Source of the DNA: Janthinobacterium sp. FW305-129
Lineage (GTDB): Bacteria; Pseudomonadota; Gammaproteobacteria; Burkholderiales; Burkholderiaceae_D
Length of the DNA: 64,000 bases
Direction of reading: 5' to 3'
Assembly: GCF_020858115.1 (NCBI RefSeq)
Contig: NZ_JACYMM010000009.1
Span: 81,758 to 145,757 of the forward strand
Shown: piece by piece, positions 26,901 to 36,690 of the stretch
Layout: each line of letters starts with the position of its first letter
Numbering within the stretch: position 1 is the stretch's first letter
The notes under the pieces: generated by a model
Told to the model about the DNA's origin: nothing
What the model saw: only the letters and a program-made list of their open reading frames with translations
The model's database searches: none
Made by a program: the position numbers and the translations under genes

Positions 26901-27731
26901 TCAAAACCAGGGCAAGGCGCTGCTACTGTCTTGCGGCAACTCCCATTTCGGATCGTAATCGATCTGCGCCAGGTACAAGCCGTCCGGCATGAAGGTGGGC
27001 GCCGCCGCGTGGCGATCCTTACTTTCCAGCAAATGCCCGAGCCAGTCCGGCTTTTCGCGCCCCGTGCCGATATACACGAGCGAGCCAACCAGGTTGCGCA
27101 CCATATGATGCAGGAAGGCATTGGCCGTAATCGTAAAAATGACGCAATCGCCGCGCCGCTCGATGCGGATGTCGTGCATCAGCTTGACGGGCGACTTGGC
27201 CTGGCATTGCGCGGCGCGGAAAGCCGTGAAATCGTGCCAGCCCAGCAGCGGCTGCACGGCTTGCCGCATCAGTTCCACGTCCAGCGGGCGGAAAAAGAAG
27301 CCGGCGCGCCCTTCCACCAGCGGCGAACGGGTAGCGTTGTTATACAACACATAATGATAAGTGCGTGCGCGGGCGCTGAAACGGGCGTGGAAGAAGTCAT
27401 TGACCGTCGGATCGCCTTCGAGTTCCTTGGCCCAGCGCACGGCGATCGATTTCGGCAGGAAGGCGTTGACGCCGCGCACCCACGAGTGCACATCGCGGTT
27501 CAAATCCGTATCGAAATGCACGACTTGCTCGAGCGCATGCACGCCCGTATCCGTGCGGCCGGCGCAGGTGGTGGCCAGGCGCACGCGGGCAAACTGCTCC
27601 AGCGCGTTTTCCAGCTGGTCCTGCACCGTTTGCCCGTCTTCCTGCTTCTGGTATCCATGCCAGGCCGTGCCGTCGTACTGCAGGCCCAGGACGATACGCT
27701 TGAATGGCGTTACTGTCGTAATATTTTGCAT
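26901..27731 (-). CDS. truA: tRNA pseudouridine(38-40) synthase
   Basis: The 276-residue enzyme modifies uridines 38 to 40 in the tRNA anticodon arm. The catalytic Asp61 lies in C-A-G-R-T-D-T-G-V-H-A, and the later R-A-A-Q-C and F-L-H-H-M-V-R-N-L motifs are conserved. It is 22 bases upstream of trpF on the same strand, so probably in one transcript, and follows fimV across a long palindrome. Confidence 0.97.
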   Translation of the reverse strand: MQNITTVTPFKRIVLGLQYDGTAWHGYQKQEDGQTVQDQLENALEQFARVRLATTCAGRTDTGVHALEQVVHFDTDLNRDVHSWVRGVNAFLPKSIAVRWAKELEGDPTVNDFFHARFSARARTYHYVLYNNATRSPLVEGRAGFFFRPLDVELMRQAVQPLLGWHDFTAFRAAQCQAKSPVKLMHDIRIERRGDCVIFTITANAFLHHMVRNLVGSLVYIGTGREKPDWLGHLLESKDRHAAAPTFMPDGLYLAQIDYDPKWELPQDSSSALPWF

Positions 27732-27779
27732 CGAAGCATTATACCGGCGCGCAGGCGGCCCTGCCTCCCGACGACACCA

Positions 27780-27877
27780 GCGCCTGAGACGGCGTTCAGG
27801 GCAAGGCGCATGGTCGAAGACAGTACGAATAGTACGGCGAGACCGTGCAACGCTGCCATGGACGTCGTATCAGGTGC
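27780..27877. repeat. 98-bp imperfect palindrome between fimV and truA
   Basis: The whole 98-base segment folds on itself. Left arm starts GCGCCTGAGACGGCGTTC (27780-27797) and right arm ends GACGTCGTATCAGGTGC (27861-27877), whose reverse complement matches the left arm with few changes. Inner parts also pair (GCGCATGGTC with GACCGTGC), and the centre is GTAC-GAATA-GTAC (27823-27835). It begins directly after the fimV stop codon. It may be a REP/MITE-type repeat or act as a mRNA 3'-end structure. Confidence 0.65.
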
Positions 27878-30469
27878 TTAGCTCAGCAAAGCTCGCATCG
27901 TATTCGCCTTGGCGACCTGCTCTTCGCTGCCGCCCTTGATGACCTCATCGATCAGCTCGCGCGCGCCTTCCTTGTCGCCGATTTCCTGGTAAGCGATCGC
28001 CAGGTCCAGCTTGGTATCCATTTCCATGTGGATGGCCGACAGCGGGTCGTCCACGCCCACGCTGGCCGCCTTGCCATCGTTGAGGTCCAGGTCGATGCCG
28101 GACAGGTCGAATTCCTGTGCTGGCGGTATGGCTTCCGGCAAGGTGGCTGGTGTTTGCGCATCGTCAAACAGGCTGTGGATCGACGGCTCGGCCGCCGCGA
28201 CGGGCGCGGCAGCGGGCGCCACGGGCTCGTCGAGGTCGAAATGGGCCAGGTCCACGTCTTTCAACGGATCAGGCAAAGGCGTCAAACCGGCGCCCACGCC
28301 ATTGACGGGACCGGCTGGCGGCTCCAGGTCCAGGCCGAAATCCATGCTGGCGTCGTACTGCGCATCGTGCGCGGCAGCGACCGGCTTGCTGTCCGGTCCG
28401 GGCATGACGATCGGGTCGCTGGTGGAAACGGGCTCGAAATCGAGGCTGTCGAGGTCAAAATCGAGGGGATCGCGCACATCGCGGGCCGTCACGGAAGATA
28501 CCGGCTCGGCCGGCGCCAGGTCGGCCAGCGGCGCAGGCGTCGACAGATCGTCGGGCAAGTCCATGCTCTGGCCATGCACGTCGTCGCCCGCACCCTTGCT
28601 CAGGCTGACGACGGCGTCGTCTTCCGTATCGCCATACAGGGGGTTGGCAGGATCGAGCGCCAGGCCCAGGGCGGCCGCCTGCGGCCACTCTTCGCCCTGG
28701 CCGCGCGTCAGGCTGTACAGCTCGCTGGCCTGGTCTTCGAACGCGCGCACATCGTTGCGGGCCGAATAGATTTCCAGCAGCTTCAAACGGGCCGCATGGC
28801 GTTCCGGGTGGATGCGCAAGGCTTCCTTGAGGATATCTTCCGCCTGGCCATCGCGGCCGTAGGCGATATACACGTCGGCTTCGGCAACGGGGTCCGTTTC
28901 ATTGCCTTCAAGCATGCTGGCGCCCGCTGCGGCGGCCACGCCGGCAGCGGCGGCGCCCGTGCCGAACAGGTGGTTGCTCGCCTCGGACTGCTGGTCTTCC
29001 GGCGCCAGGCCGGATGGCGGCGTTACCGGCGCTTCCGGCTCGAACACGGGGGCGATATCGTCCTGGGCCGGCGGCGTCTCCTTGCGGCGGCGCGCAATCA
29101 CCAGCGCGGCCACGGCGGCCAGCAGCGCGGCCAGACCGATGCCGATGGCGCCCAGGTGGTCGTTGATCTTGTCGGCAAAGGTCGGTTCCAGCGGCGACGG
29201 TTTTTTCACCAGCGGCACCGGTTTCGCTTTCGGAACAGGCGGCTGGGCTTCGGCGGGCGCGCTGGCGATGACGCTGGCCGCAGCACTGGCCGCTGCACTG
29301 GCCGACGCGCTGGCAGCGGCCTCGGCCGGCTTGACGGGCGCGGGCGCACTCTTGTCGGCCATGGCCTTGCTCTTGACCGCCATCAACTTTTCCAGGTCGC
29401 TGACGTTCTTTTCCAGTTCCTTGACGCGCGCGGCCGCTTCATCGACCTGTTTCGCCTTGGCGATCTTGTCTTCCTCGCTGGCGACGGCGCTCTTGCCGGC
29501 CGACTTGGCCGCCGGTTCCGCCTTCGACAGTTTCAATTTATCTTGCGACTCGCTCACGGCCGTCGGTTTTTCCTGGACCTTGGTCGCGCCGATCTTGCCG
29601 GCCGTGCTTTGCGCCGCCTGCGCGGCCTTGGCCGGCTTGCTTTGCGACACCTGGCCCGCCAGCTTGTTGCGGTAGGCTTCGAAATCGATGGCATGCGCCG
29701 TCACGATGCCCTTCGCTTCGGCCGCACTGGTGGCGCGCACGGCGTCCGCGCCCGGCACGGCCAGGATGCGCCCGGCCTGCATGCGGTTCATGTTCTCACC
29801 CTTGAAGGCATCGGGATTGGCGCGGTACAGGGCGACGAGCATCATGTCGAGCGAGACGCCCGAAGGCTTCAGTTCGCTGGCGATGCGGCTCAGGGTGTCG
29901 CCCGTCTTGACCTTGTATTCGCCCGCCGCCTTTTTCGCCGGCGCGGTCTCCGCCGCAGCGGCCGGCTTGGCCTTGCCTGGTTCGACTGGCGCCGTCACTT
30001 GCGCGCCGCGCGTCTGGCGCGCTTCGGGCGTGTCGAGCACGAATGCATATTCGCGCACCTGGCGCCCGCTCTTGCTGCTCAGCTCCAGCAGCAGGTCGAC
30101 CATGGGCTCGGCCACGGCTTGCGCCGAGCTGATGCGGATGAAGGACTTGCCGTTGCGATTTTCCACGGCAAACGTCAGTGCGTTCAGCGCGGGATTGAAT
30201 TCCACGTTGGCCTGGCGGTAGGCCTCCGGCGGCGCCAGCTTGGCCAGCAGGCTGGCTGCCTCGCCCGGCTTGACGGCTGATAATTCGACCTCGGCGCGCA
30301 GCGGCTGGCCGGCGGCGGACAGCACCGTGATCTTGCCCAGCTCGGCTGCGGATACCGCCGGTGACAATAACACCGCACAGGCGACAGCGCTGCTGAGTGT
30401 TTTAATGGCAAGGGAGGCGACCCGGGGACGAGTGTGTACAGGCATAGTTGGCGGCATCTTAGTTGACAT
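27878..30469 (-). CDS. fimV: FimV/HubP-family peptidoglycan-binding protein
   Basis: The 863-residue protein has an N-terminal signal peptide (cleavage near A-V-S-A-A, about residue 42), the FimV N-terminal domain (E-L-G-K-I-T-V-L-S-A-A-G-Q-P-L-R-A-E), a LysM domain (about 184-239), a Lys/Ala-rich coiled-coil stretch (about 290-380), one membrane segment followed by R-R-R-K (about 430-460) and an acidic cytoplasmic part ending in a FimV C-terminal helix domain. In Pseudomonas FimV localises type IV pilus and cAMP factors to the pole. Its place between asd and truA is conserved across beta- and gammaproteobacteria. The start lacks a clear Shine-Dalgarno. Confidence 0.94.
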   Translation of the reverse strand: MSTKMPPTMPVHTRPRVASLAIKTLSSAVACAVLLSPAVSAAELGKITVLSAAGQPLRAEVELSAVKPGEAASLLAKLAPPEAYRQANVEFNPALNALTFAVENRNGKSFIRISSAQAVAEPMVDLLLELSSKSGRQVREYAFVLDTPEARQTRGAQVTAPVEPGKAKPAAAAETAPAKKAAGEYKVKTGDTLSRIASELKPSGVSLDMMLVALYRANPDAFKGENMNRMQAGRILAVPGADAVRATSAAEAKGIVTAHAIDFEAYRNKLAGQVSQSKPAKAAQAAQSTAGKIGATKVQEKPTAVSESQDKLKLSKAEPAAKSAGKSAVASEEDKIAKAKQVDEAAARVKELEKNVSDLEKLMAVKSKAMADKSAPAPVKPAEAAASASASAAASAAASVIASAPAEAQPPVPKAKPVPLVKKPSPLEPTFADKINDHLGAIGIGLAALLAAVAALVIARRRKETPPAQDDIAPVFEPEAPVTPPSGLAPEDQQSEASNHLFGTGAAAAGVAAAAGASMLEGNETDPVAEADVYIAYGRDGQAEDILKEALRIHPERHAARLKLLEIYSARNDVRAFEDQASELYSLTRGQGEEWPQAAALGLALDPANPLYGDTEDDAVVSLSKGAGDDVHGQSMDLPDDLSTPAPLADLAPAEPVSSVTARDVRDPLDFDLDSLDFEPVSTSDPIVMPGPDSKPVAAAHDAQYDASMDFGLDLEPPAGPVNGVGAGLTPLPDPLKDVDLAHFDLDEPVAPAAAPVAAAEPSIHSLFDDAQTPATLPEAIPPAQEFDLSGIDLDLNDGKAASVGVDDPLSAIHMEMDTKLDLAIAYQEIGDKEGARELIDEVIKGGSEEQVAKANTMRALLS

Positions 30470-30562
30470 GGGAAAACTGTTACTTTTCCAGAGGTATCAA
30501 CATATCATCATGCCCAGAGCTATGCAAGCTCCGCATGGTTGAGCCTTGACGGGCTCGGGACG

Positions 30563-30590
30563 AAAAAAAAGCCGGGAAAACAACCCCGGC
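30563..30590 (-). terminator. Terminator after asd
   Basis: GCCGGG (30571-30576) and CCCGGC (30585-30590) form a stem. On the minus strand it is followed by eight U residues (30570-30563), 39 bases after the asd stop and upstream of fimV. Confidence 0.88.
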
Positions 30591-30628
30591 TTGATCTGCA
30601 TCAGCAAATTATTGCTGATTTATGGCTG

Positions 30629-31756
30629 TTACGCGTCGAGCAAAATGCGCAGCATGCGGCGCAGCGGCTCGGCCGCGCCCCACAGCAACTGGTCGCCCAC
30701 GGTGAAGGCGGACAGGTATTCGCCGCCCATGCTCATCTTGCGCACGCGGCCGACTGGAATCGTCAGGCTGCCCGTGACGGCCGCCGGCGACAGGTCGCGC
30801 ACGGACGCTTCGCGCGTGTTCGGCACGAATTTCACCCATTGATTGTTGCTGGCGATGATGTCGTTGATTTCATCGAGCGGCACGTCTTGCTTCAGCTTGA
30901 TGGTCAGCGCCTGCGAATGGCAGCGCATGGCGCCGATGCGCACGCACAGGCCGTCCACAGGAATTTCCTTGGTACCGAAGTCGATGCCGCGGCCGAGGAT
31001 CTTGTTCGTTTCCGCGCCCGCCTTCCACTCTTCCTTCGACTGGCCGTTGCCCAGGTCCTTGTCGATCCACGGGATCAGGTTGCCGGCCAGCGGCGCGCCG
31101 AATTGCTTGATTTCATCCGGGGAATAGCCGTGCTGGGTGGCCAGCACCTGGCGGTCGATTTCCAGGATGGCGGACGCCGGGTTTTCCAGCAAGGCCTTGA
31201 CGGAGCTGTTGATGGTGCCAAATTGCGTCAGCAGTTCGCGCATGTGCTGCGCGCCGCCGCCCGAGGCCGCCTGGTAGGTCATCGACGTCATCCAGTCGAT
31301 CAGGTCGTGCTGGAACAAGCCGCCCAGGCCCATCATCATGCACGACACGGTGCAATTTCCGCCGATGTAGTTCTTGACGCCCTTGCCCAGCGCATCCTTG
31401 ATGACGTGCAGGTTGACGGGGTCGAGCACGATGACGGCATCCTTTTCCATGCGCAAGGTCGAGGCCGCATCGATCCAGTAACCGTTCCAGCCCGCTGCGC
31501 GCAGTTGCGGGAAAACGGCGCTCGTGTAGTCGCCGCCCTGGCAGGAAATGATAATGTCGCACTTGGACAGTTCGGCGATGTTGTTGGCATCCTTGAGGAT
31601 GGTTTCATTCTTCGCCATGGCCGGCGCCGCGCCGCCCGTGTTCGACGTCGTGAAAAACACCGGTTCGATGTGGGCGAAATCGCCCTCTTCCTGCATGCGC
31701 TGCATCAGGACCGAACCGACCATACCGCGCCAACCTACCAAGCCAACTAATTTCAT
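30629..31756 (-). CDS. asd: Aspartate-semialdehyde dehydrogenase
   Basis: The 375-residue enzyme reduces aspartyl phosphate to the semialdehyde for Lys, Met, Thr and diaminopimelate synthesis. The ATG at 31756 has GAGGA six bases upstream; one at 31762 touches it. The NADP loop G-W-R-G-M-V-G-S lies at the N-terminus, and the nucleophile Cys135 sits in G-G-N-C-T-V-S. It matches the Gram-negative Asd type. It is followed by a strong terminator, so fimV likely has its own promoter. Confidence 0.98.
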   Translation of the reverse strand: MKLVGLVGWRGMVGSVLMQRMQEEGDFAHIEPVFFTTSNTGGAAPAMAKNETILKDANNIAELSKCDIIISCQGGDYTSAVFPQLRAAGWNGYWIDAASTLRMEKDAVIVLDPVNLHVIKDALGKGVKNYIGGNCTVSCMMMGLGGLFQHDLIDWMTSMTYQAASGGGAQHMRELLTQFGTINSSVKALLENPASAILEIDRQVLATQHGYSPDEIKQFGAPLAGNLIPWIDKDLGNGQSKEEWKAGAETNKILGRGIDFGTKEIPVDGLCVRIGAMRCHSQALTIKLKQDVPLDEINDIIASNNQWVKFVPNTREASVRDLSPAAVTGSLTIPVGRVRKMSMGGEYLSAFTVGDQLLWGAAEPLRRMLRILLDA

Positions 31757-31801
31757 TACCATTCCTCAAGATGAGACGGCGACTGCCGTCATTGAAATAT
31801 T

Positions 31802-32872
31802 TTATCCTAATGCCTTGACCACCGCATCGCCCATCGCCTCGGTGCCGACCAAAGTCGTGCCTGCCTCGTGGATGTCGGCCGTGCGCAGCCCCTGCGCCAG
31901 CACTTGCTTGACGGCGCCTTCGATACGGTTTGCCTGCTCTTCGCGGTTCAGCGAATAGCGCAGCATCATGGCGGCCGACAAGATCGTCGCCAGCGGATTG
32001 GCGATGCCCTTGCCCGCGATATCGGGCGCCGAACCGTGCGATGGCTCGTACAAGCCCTTGTTGTTGGCGTCCAGCGAGGCGGACGGCAGCATGCCGATCG
32101 AACCCGTCAGCATGGCGGCCGCGTCGGACAGAATGTCGCCGAACATGTTGCCGGTCACCATGACGTCGAATTTCTTCGGCGCCCGCACCAGCTGCATGGC
32201 CGCGTTATCGACGTACATATGATCTAGCGCAACATCGGGGTATTCCTTGTGCACGTCAATGACGATGTCTTTCCAGAACTGGAAGGTTTCCAGCACGTTC
32301 GCCTTGTCCACGCTGGTCAGTCTCTTGTCGCGCTTTTGCGCGGCCTGGAACGCCACGTGGGCGATGCGGCGGATTTCGCCTTCCGCATAGCGCATGGTGT
32401 CGAAACCTTCGCGCTGGCCCTTGAACGGACCGTCCGGGCACTCGCGCACGCCGCGGGGCTGGCCGAAATAAATGTCGCCCGTCAATTCGCGGATGATCAG
32501 AATGTCCAGGCCGGACACCACTTCCGGCTTCAGGGTCGAGGCGCCCGCCAGTTCCGGATACAAGATGGCCGGACGCAGGTTGGCAAACAGGCCCAGGTTC
32601 TTGCGCAAGCCCAGAATCGCCTGCTCCGGGCGGAACTGGCGCTCCAGGTTGTCGTATTGGTAGTCGCCGACGGCGCCGAACAGCACGGCATCGGCTGCTT
32701 TCGCCAGCGCCAGGGTGCCTTCCGGCAAAGGGTGGCCATGGGCCGCATAGCCGGCGCCGCCCACGGGCGCCGTTTCCAGCTCGAACGATTCGCCCAGCAC
32801 ATTCAAGACCTTGACGGCTTGCGCGACGATTTCAGGACCGATGCCGTCGCCGGGTAAGATTGCAATTTTCAT
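31802..32872 (-). CDS. leuB: 3-isopropylmalate dehydrogenase
   Basis: The 356-residue enzyme oxidises and decarboxylates 3-isopropylmalate in leucine synthesis. The start at 32872 gives the typical [14 protein letters not shown]. The metal and substrate site region N-M-F-G-D-I-L-S-D is present. The open frame extends 63 codons upstream into leuD, but that part is not conserved. It is 11 bases after leuD. Confidence 0.98.
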   Translation of the reverse strand: MKIAILPGDGIGPEIVAQAVKVLNVLGESFELETAPVGGAGYAAHGHPLPEGTLALAKAADAVLFGAVGDYQYDNLERQFRPEQAILGLRKNLGLFANLRPAILYPELAGASTLKPEVVSGLDILIIRELTGDIYFGQPRGVRECPDGPFKGQREGFDTMRYAEGEIRRIAHVAFQAAQKRDKRLTSVDKANVLETFQFWKDIVIDVHKEYPDVALDHMYVDNAAMQLVRAPKKFDVMVTGNMFGDILSDAAAMLTGSIGMLPSASLDANNKGLYEPSHGSAPDIAGKGIANPLATILSAAMMLRYSLNREEQANRIEGAVKQVLAQGLRTADIHEAGTTLVGTEAMGDAVVKALG

Positions 32873-32883
32873 ATTTTTATCGA

Positions 32884-33531
32884 TTAGATGACGTTGGCGA
32901 GCCACGGTTGAGTGGCGAGGTGGCGCTCTTCGAAGGCGCGGATATCGTCGGCATGGCGCAGGGTCAGGCCGATATCGTCGAGGCCATTCATCAGGCAATA
33001 TTTGCGGAAGGCATCGATCTCGAATGGGTAGGAGACGGAACCATTGCTGGTGCGCACGCACTGCTGTTCCAGGTCCACCACCAGCTTGTAGCCGGGGAAG
33101 GCCTTGACTTCATTGAACAGGTGCTCGACCTGGCTTTCCGACAGCACGATGGGCAGCAAGCCGTTCTTGTAGCAGTTATTGAAGAAGATGTCAGCAAACG
33201 AGGGCGCGATGATGGCGCGGAAGCCGTATTGATCGAGCGCCCACGGCGCGTGTTCGCGCGAGGAGCCGCAGCCGAAATTCTTGCGCGTGAGCAAGATCGA
33301 GGCGCCCTGGTAGCGCGGCTCGTTGAGCACGAACTCCGGGTTCAGCGGGCGGCGGCTGTTGTCCTGGCCCGGTTCGCCATGGTCGAGGTAGCGCCATTCG
33401 TCGAACAGGTTGGGGCCGAAGCCGCTGCGGTGGATCGATTTCAGGAATTGCTTCGGGATAATCGCGTCGGTGTCGACGTTGGCGCGGTCCAGCGGGGCCA
33501 CCAGGCCTTCGTAAATCGTAAATTTATCCAT
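32884..33531 (-). CDS. leuD: 3-isopropylmalate dehydratase small subunit
   Basis: The 215-residue swivel subunit pairs with LeuC to isomerise isopropylmalate. The start at 33531 gives [10 protein letters not shown], and the family motifs [12 protein letters not shown] and [13 protein letters not shown] are intact. It lies between a small lipoprotein gene and leuB in the leu operon. Confidence 0.98.
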   Translation of the reverse strand: MDKFTIYEGLVAPLDRANVDTDAIIPKQFLKSIHRSGFGPNLFDEWRYLDHGEPGQDNSRRPLNPEFVLNEPRYQGASILLTRKNFGCGSSREHAPWALDQYGFRAIIAPSFADIFFNNCYKNGLLPIVLSESQVEHLFNEVKAFPGYKLVVDLEQQCVRTSNGSVSYPFEIDAFRKYCLMNGLDDIGLTLRHADDIRAFEERHLATQPWLANVI

Positions 33532-33582
33532 GCTGTTTCTACTCGGTAAGACGCGCGGCGCGGGGCGCCGGCACGTCACGGT

Positions 33583-33705
33583 TTATTTTCCGCCGGCGCC
33601 AGTGACGACCTGGCCGACTTTCTGCACATCGCGGCCGATGCCGGAGACGGTGTTGCAGCCGGACAAGATGACGGTGGCGATGAGGAGGGCGAAGAGTTTT
33701 TTCAT
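33583..33705 (-). CDS. Entericidin-type small lipoprotein
   Basis: A 40-residue protein too short for ordinary gene finders. It has a K-K N-terminus, a hydrophobic stretch and a lipobox L-S-G-C (Cys17), followed by a short G/V-rich tail with the entericidin pattern N-T-V-S-G-I-G-R-D-V. It should be lipidated and anchored in the envelope. It lies between leuC and leuD, a position where many Burkholderiales keep an entericidin A/B-family gene. Its function there is not known; no antitoxin-like partner is visible. Confidence 0.85.
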   Translation of the reverse strand: MKKLFALLIATVILSGCNTVSGIGRDVQKVGQVVTGAGGK

Positions 33706-33728
33706 GATGAGTTCTCGATAAGAAATAA

Positions 33729-33768
33729 GGGACTGAGACCGCTAGTGTAAACCAGCGGCGCCAGTCCC
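33729..33768 (-). terminator. Stem-loop directly after leuC
   Basis: GGGACTG (33729-33735) pairs with CAGTCCC (33762-33768), with an inner CCGCT/AGCGG pair. On the minus strand it is followed by TTATTTCTT and lies six bases after the leuC stop. It may be a partial terminator that lowers expression of the downstream entericidin, leuD and leuB. Confidence 0.6.
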
Positions 33769-33773
33769 TGCCG

Positions 33774-35177
33774 TCATCGCAAAGCCCGCACGTCGACAAA
33801 GTGGCCGGCGATGCCTGCCGCCGCCGCCATCGCGGGCGACACCAGGTGCGTGCGTCCGCCCTGCCCTTGCCGGCCCTCAAAGTTGCGGTTCGAGGTCGAG
33901 GCGCAGCGTTCGCCCGGTTCCAGGCGGTCCGCATTCATGGCCAGGCACATGGAGCAGCCCGGCTCGCGCCATTCGAAGCCGGCATCCTTGAAGATGCGGT
34001 CCAGTCCCTCGCGCTCGGCCTGGTCTTTCACCAGGCCGGAACCGGGCACGACCAGCGCCAGGGTGACGTTCGAGGCGCGGTACTTGCCGCGCACCACGGC
34101 GGCGGCAGCCCGTAAATCCTCGATGCGCGAATTGGTGCAGGAACCGATGAAGACCTTGTCGATGCGGATGTCTTCGATGGCGGTATTCGGTTTCAGGGCC
34201 ATGTAGACGAGCGCCTTTTCCATCGCATCGCGCTTGACGCTGTCTTTTTCCTGGTCAGGATCAGGCACGCGGCCATCGACGCCGACCACCATTTCAGGCG
34301 ACGTGCCCCAGGTCACTTGCGGCACGATGTCTTGCGCGTTGAGCGTGACGACGAGGTCGAAGCGGGCGCCCGGGTCCGAATGCAGGGTGCGCCAATAGGC
34401 CACGGCGCGTTCCCAGTGCGGGCCGGCCGGCGAAAACGGGCGGCCCTTGACGTAATTGATGGTGGTGTCGTCCACGCCGATGATGCCGGCGCGCGCGCCC
34501 GCCTCGATGGCCATGTTGCACACCGTCATGCGGCCTTCCATCGACAGGGCGCGGATGGCCGAGCCGCCGAATTCGATACAGTAACCGGTGCCGCCGGCCG
34601 TGCCGATCTTGCCGATGATGGCCAGCACGATATCCTTGGCCGTCACGCCGGGCGGCAAGGCGCCGTCGACCTGCACCAGCATGGATTTCGATTTCTTTTG
34701 CAGCAAGGTTTGCGTGGCCAGCACGTGTTCCACTTCAGACGTGCCGATGCCGTGCGCCAACGCGCCGAACGCGCCGTGCGTCGACGTGTGCGAATCGCCG
34801 CAGACGACCGTCATGCCGGGCAGGGTCGCGCCCTGTTCAGGCCCGATCACATGCACGATACCCTGACGCTTGTCGTTCATATTGAAGTAGGTCAAGCCAT
34901 AGTGCCTGGCGTTCTTGTCCAGGGTTTCCACCTGCAGGCGCGAGACCGGATCGGCAATGCCGTCGACGCGGCTGGTGGTGGGCACGTTATGGTCGGCCAC
35001 GGCCAGATTGGCGGAAATGCGCCACGGCTGGCGGCCCGCCACGCTGAGGCCATCGAAGGCTTGCGGGCTGGTGACTTCGTGCAGCAGGTGCCGGTCGATG
35101 TACAGAATTGTCGTGCCATCATCTTCGGCCCGAACAACGTGGGATTCCCAAAGTTTGTCGTAAAGCGTCTTCATCAT
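33774..35177 (-). CDS. leuC: 3-isopropylmalate dehydratase large subunit
   Basis: The 467-residue aconitase-family subunit carries the three cluster cysteines in G-S-C-T-N-S and in C-S-M-C-L-A-M-N. It starts [10 protein letters not shown]; either of two adjacent ATGs could be used. It forms a [4Fe-4S] enzyme with LeuD. As first gene of the leu block it should be driven from the 330-base gap upstream. Confidence 0.98.
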   Translation of the reverse strand: MMKTLYDKLWESHVVRAEDDGTTILYIDRHLLHEVTSPQAFDGLSVAGRQPWRISANLAVADHNVPTTSRVDGIADPVSRLQVETLDKNARHYGLTYFNMNDKRQGIVHVIGPEQGATLPGMTVVCGDSHTSTHGAFGALAHGIGTSEVEHVLATQTLLQKKSKSMLVQVDGALPPGVTAKDIVLAIIGKIGTAGGTGYCIEFGGSAIRALSMEGRMTVCNMAIEAGARAGIIGVDDTTINYVKGRPFSPAGPHWERAVAYWRTLHSDPGARFDLVVTLNAQDIVPQVTWGTSPEMVVGVDGRVPDPDQEKDSVKRDAMEKALVYMALKPNTAIEDIRIDKVFIGSCTNSRIEDLRAAAAVVRGKYRASNVTLALVVPGSGLVKDQAEREGLDRIFKDAGFEWREPGCSMCLAMNADRLEPGERCASTSNRNFEGRQGQGGRTHLVSPAMAAAAGIAGHFVDVRALR

Positions 35178-35507
35178 GATTTATGCAGCGTTGCCACAGC
35201 CTGTAGTAAGTGATCAAGTGATACCAGGTCATACGGTGATCCACAAGGATTATGCCATATATTGGGCAACACAGAACCGAAATAGGCAAAAGCGTGGGAT
35301 TGGCGATACAAAGTTCGGCGACTTTGTTGGATATGAGCTGGAAATTGCCGATATCGGCATATCGGCGACACGGCGGCCCCATCTGCGGACAGGCTGCCGA
35401 ACGAGCCACGGCGCGACCAGAAAACGATACTTTTTCTTCAATCTTTCGTGTATTGTATTTCGACAATAATGACCGGCGCACCCGCGCCGCCACACCTGGG
35501 GACCTCG
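35178..35507. other. Divergent gap between leuC and the S41 protease gene
   Basis: No gene is supported here. On the minus strand a plausible -10 (CATAAT, near 35251-35256) lies about 75 bases before leuC, with a poor -35. A perfect palindrome GCCGATATCGGC (35347-35358), extended by another ATATCGGC copy, looks like a regulator site. GATCA-rich inverted repeats lie near 35212-35240. I see no leucine-rich leader peptide. Confidence 0.45.
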
Positions 35508-36638
35508 ATGAAACTGCATTTATTGGCGCTGGCCGCGCTGCCCTTGGCCGGCGCCCATGCGGCGGCCGCCACGCCGGGAGAAACCTGCGCGCAGGACTTG
35601 CGCGCCATTGCGCCTTTCTTGTTGGAAAACGATACGGGCGCACGCGCCCACCTGGCGCAAAAGGGCCAGGCCTACTTCGACCTGGCGCTGGCCACGGCCG
35701 CAACGGCGGCGGCCGGCGCGGCCGACGGCAAGGCGTGCGACGCGATCCTGGAAAACTATGCGGGCATGTGGCGCAAGGGCCATTTGCACGTGAAGCCGGG
35801 CAGCGCGCTCGACATCGCCAAACCGGCGCCGGCCCAGCCCGCCGCGGCGGGACAGGCGGCGCCCTCGAAGGAACCGGCGCTGCAGATCTTGTCGGACTCG
35901 ACCGTGCTCCTGGTCCTGCCCAGCTTCCACGGCCGCTACCGCGCCGCCGTGGCCAGCCTGCTCGAGACCCACCGCGACGCGCTGGCCCAGCGTCCCAACT
36001 GGATCCTCGACGTGCGCCGCAACGGCGGCGGCAGCGACAGCACGTATGCGCCGCTGTTGTCCTGGATCAGTTCCGGCGAAATCGTCAGCATGGGCGCCGA
36101 ATGGCTGTCCACGCCGGCCAATATCGCGGGCCAGGAGAAAGTCTGCGCGCTGCTGGCGCCCGGCGACCAGGCATGCGCGGCCTTTGCGGCCCAGGCCGTG
36201 GCGCAGATGCGTACCGTCCAGACGGGCCAATACGCGCCGCAGCAAAGCGGCGGCACCATCAGCTATGCGCGCGTGGAGACGCCCGAGCCGCGCCGGCCGG
36301 CGCGCGTGGCCGTGCTGGTCGACCGCGACTGCGCCAGTTCCTGCGAAGAATTCCTGCTGGCGGCGCGGCAAAGCTTTCACGTCAAATTGATCGGCCGCAA
36401 CAGTTACGGCGCGCTCGACTATTCGAATCTGCGCCTGCACATTCTGCCTTCGGGCTTGCGCCACCTGCAATACGCCACCTCGCGCTCGGCCCGCCTGCCG
36501 CAGCTGCAGGTGGACCTGGGCGGCATCATGCCCGACATCTACCTGCCGCCGCCGAAGGACGAGGCGGGCCGCGACGATGAGATCGTGCGCGTGCGGCGCT
36601 GGCTGGAAGGCGGCACGCTGCGACCGGACGGCGCATAA
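35508..36638 (+). CDS. Secreted S41-family (C-terminal processing-type) peptidase
   Basis: From the ATG at 35508 (GGGGACC upstream) the protein has 376 residues with a Sec signal peptide ending near A-H-A-A-A. The tail-specific protease core is visible: I-L-D-V-R-R-N-G-G-G-S near residue 165 and the serine motif D-C-A-S-S-C-E-E-F near 285. No PDZ domain is seen, so it is not a classical CtpA/Prc. It likely acts in the periplasm; the substrate is unknown. It ends in a strong bidirectional terminator shared with cheA. Confidence 0.83.
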   Translation: MKLHLLALAALPLAGAHAAAATPGETCAQDLRAIAPFLLENDTGARAHLAQKGQAYFDLALATAATAAAGAADGKACDAILENYAGMWRKGHLHVKPGSALDIAKPAPAQPAAAGQAAPSKEPALQILSDSTVLLVLPSFHGRYRAAVASLLETHRDALAQRPNWILDVRRNGGGSDSTYAPLLSWISSGEIVSMGAEWLSTPANIAGQEKVCALLAPGDQACAAFAAQAVAQMRTVQTGQYAPQQSGGTISYARVETPEPRRPARVAVLVDRDCASSCEEFLLAARQSFHVKLIGRNSYGALDYSNLRLHILPSGLRHLQYATSRSARLPQLQVDLGGIMPDIYLPPPKDEAGRDDEIVRVRRWLEGGTLRPDGA

Positions 36639-36680
36639 AAAAAGCCCGCTGCGCAATCTGCGCAGCGGGCTTGATTTTTC
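36635..36680. terminator. Bidirectional terminator between the S41 gene and cheA
   Basis: AAGCCCGCTGCGCA (36642-36655) pairs perfectly with TGCGCAGCGGGCTT (36659-36672). A-rich bases lie to the left and TGATTTTT to the right. The flanking genes converge. Confidence 0.9.
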
Positions 36681-36690
36681 AAAGCAAAGC

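Noticed and set aside
35174-35371. Possible leader peptide or small gene upstream of leuC
   Set aside because: It is not leucine-rich, overlaps the leuC start, and there is no terminator/antiterminator pair to make an attenuator.
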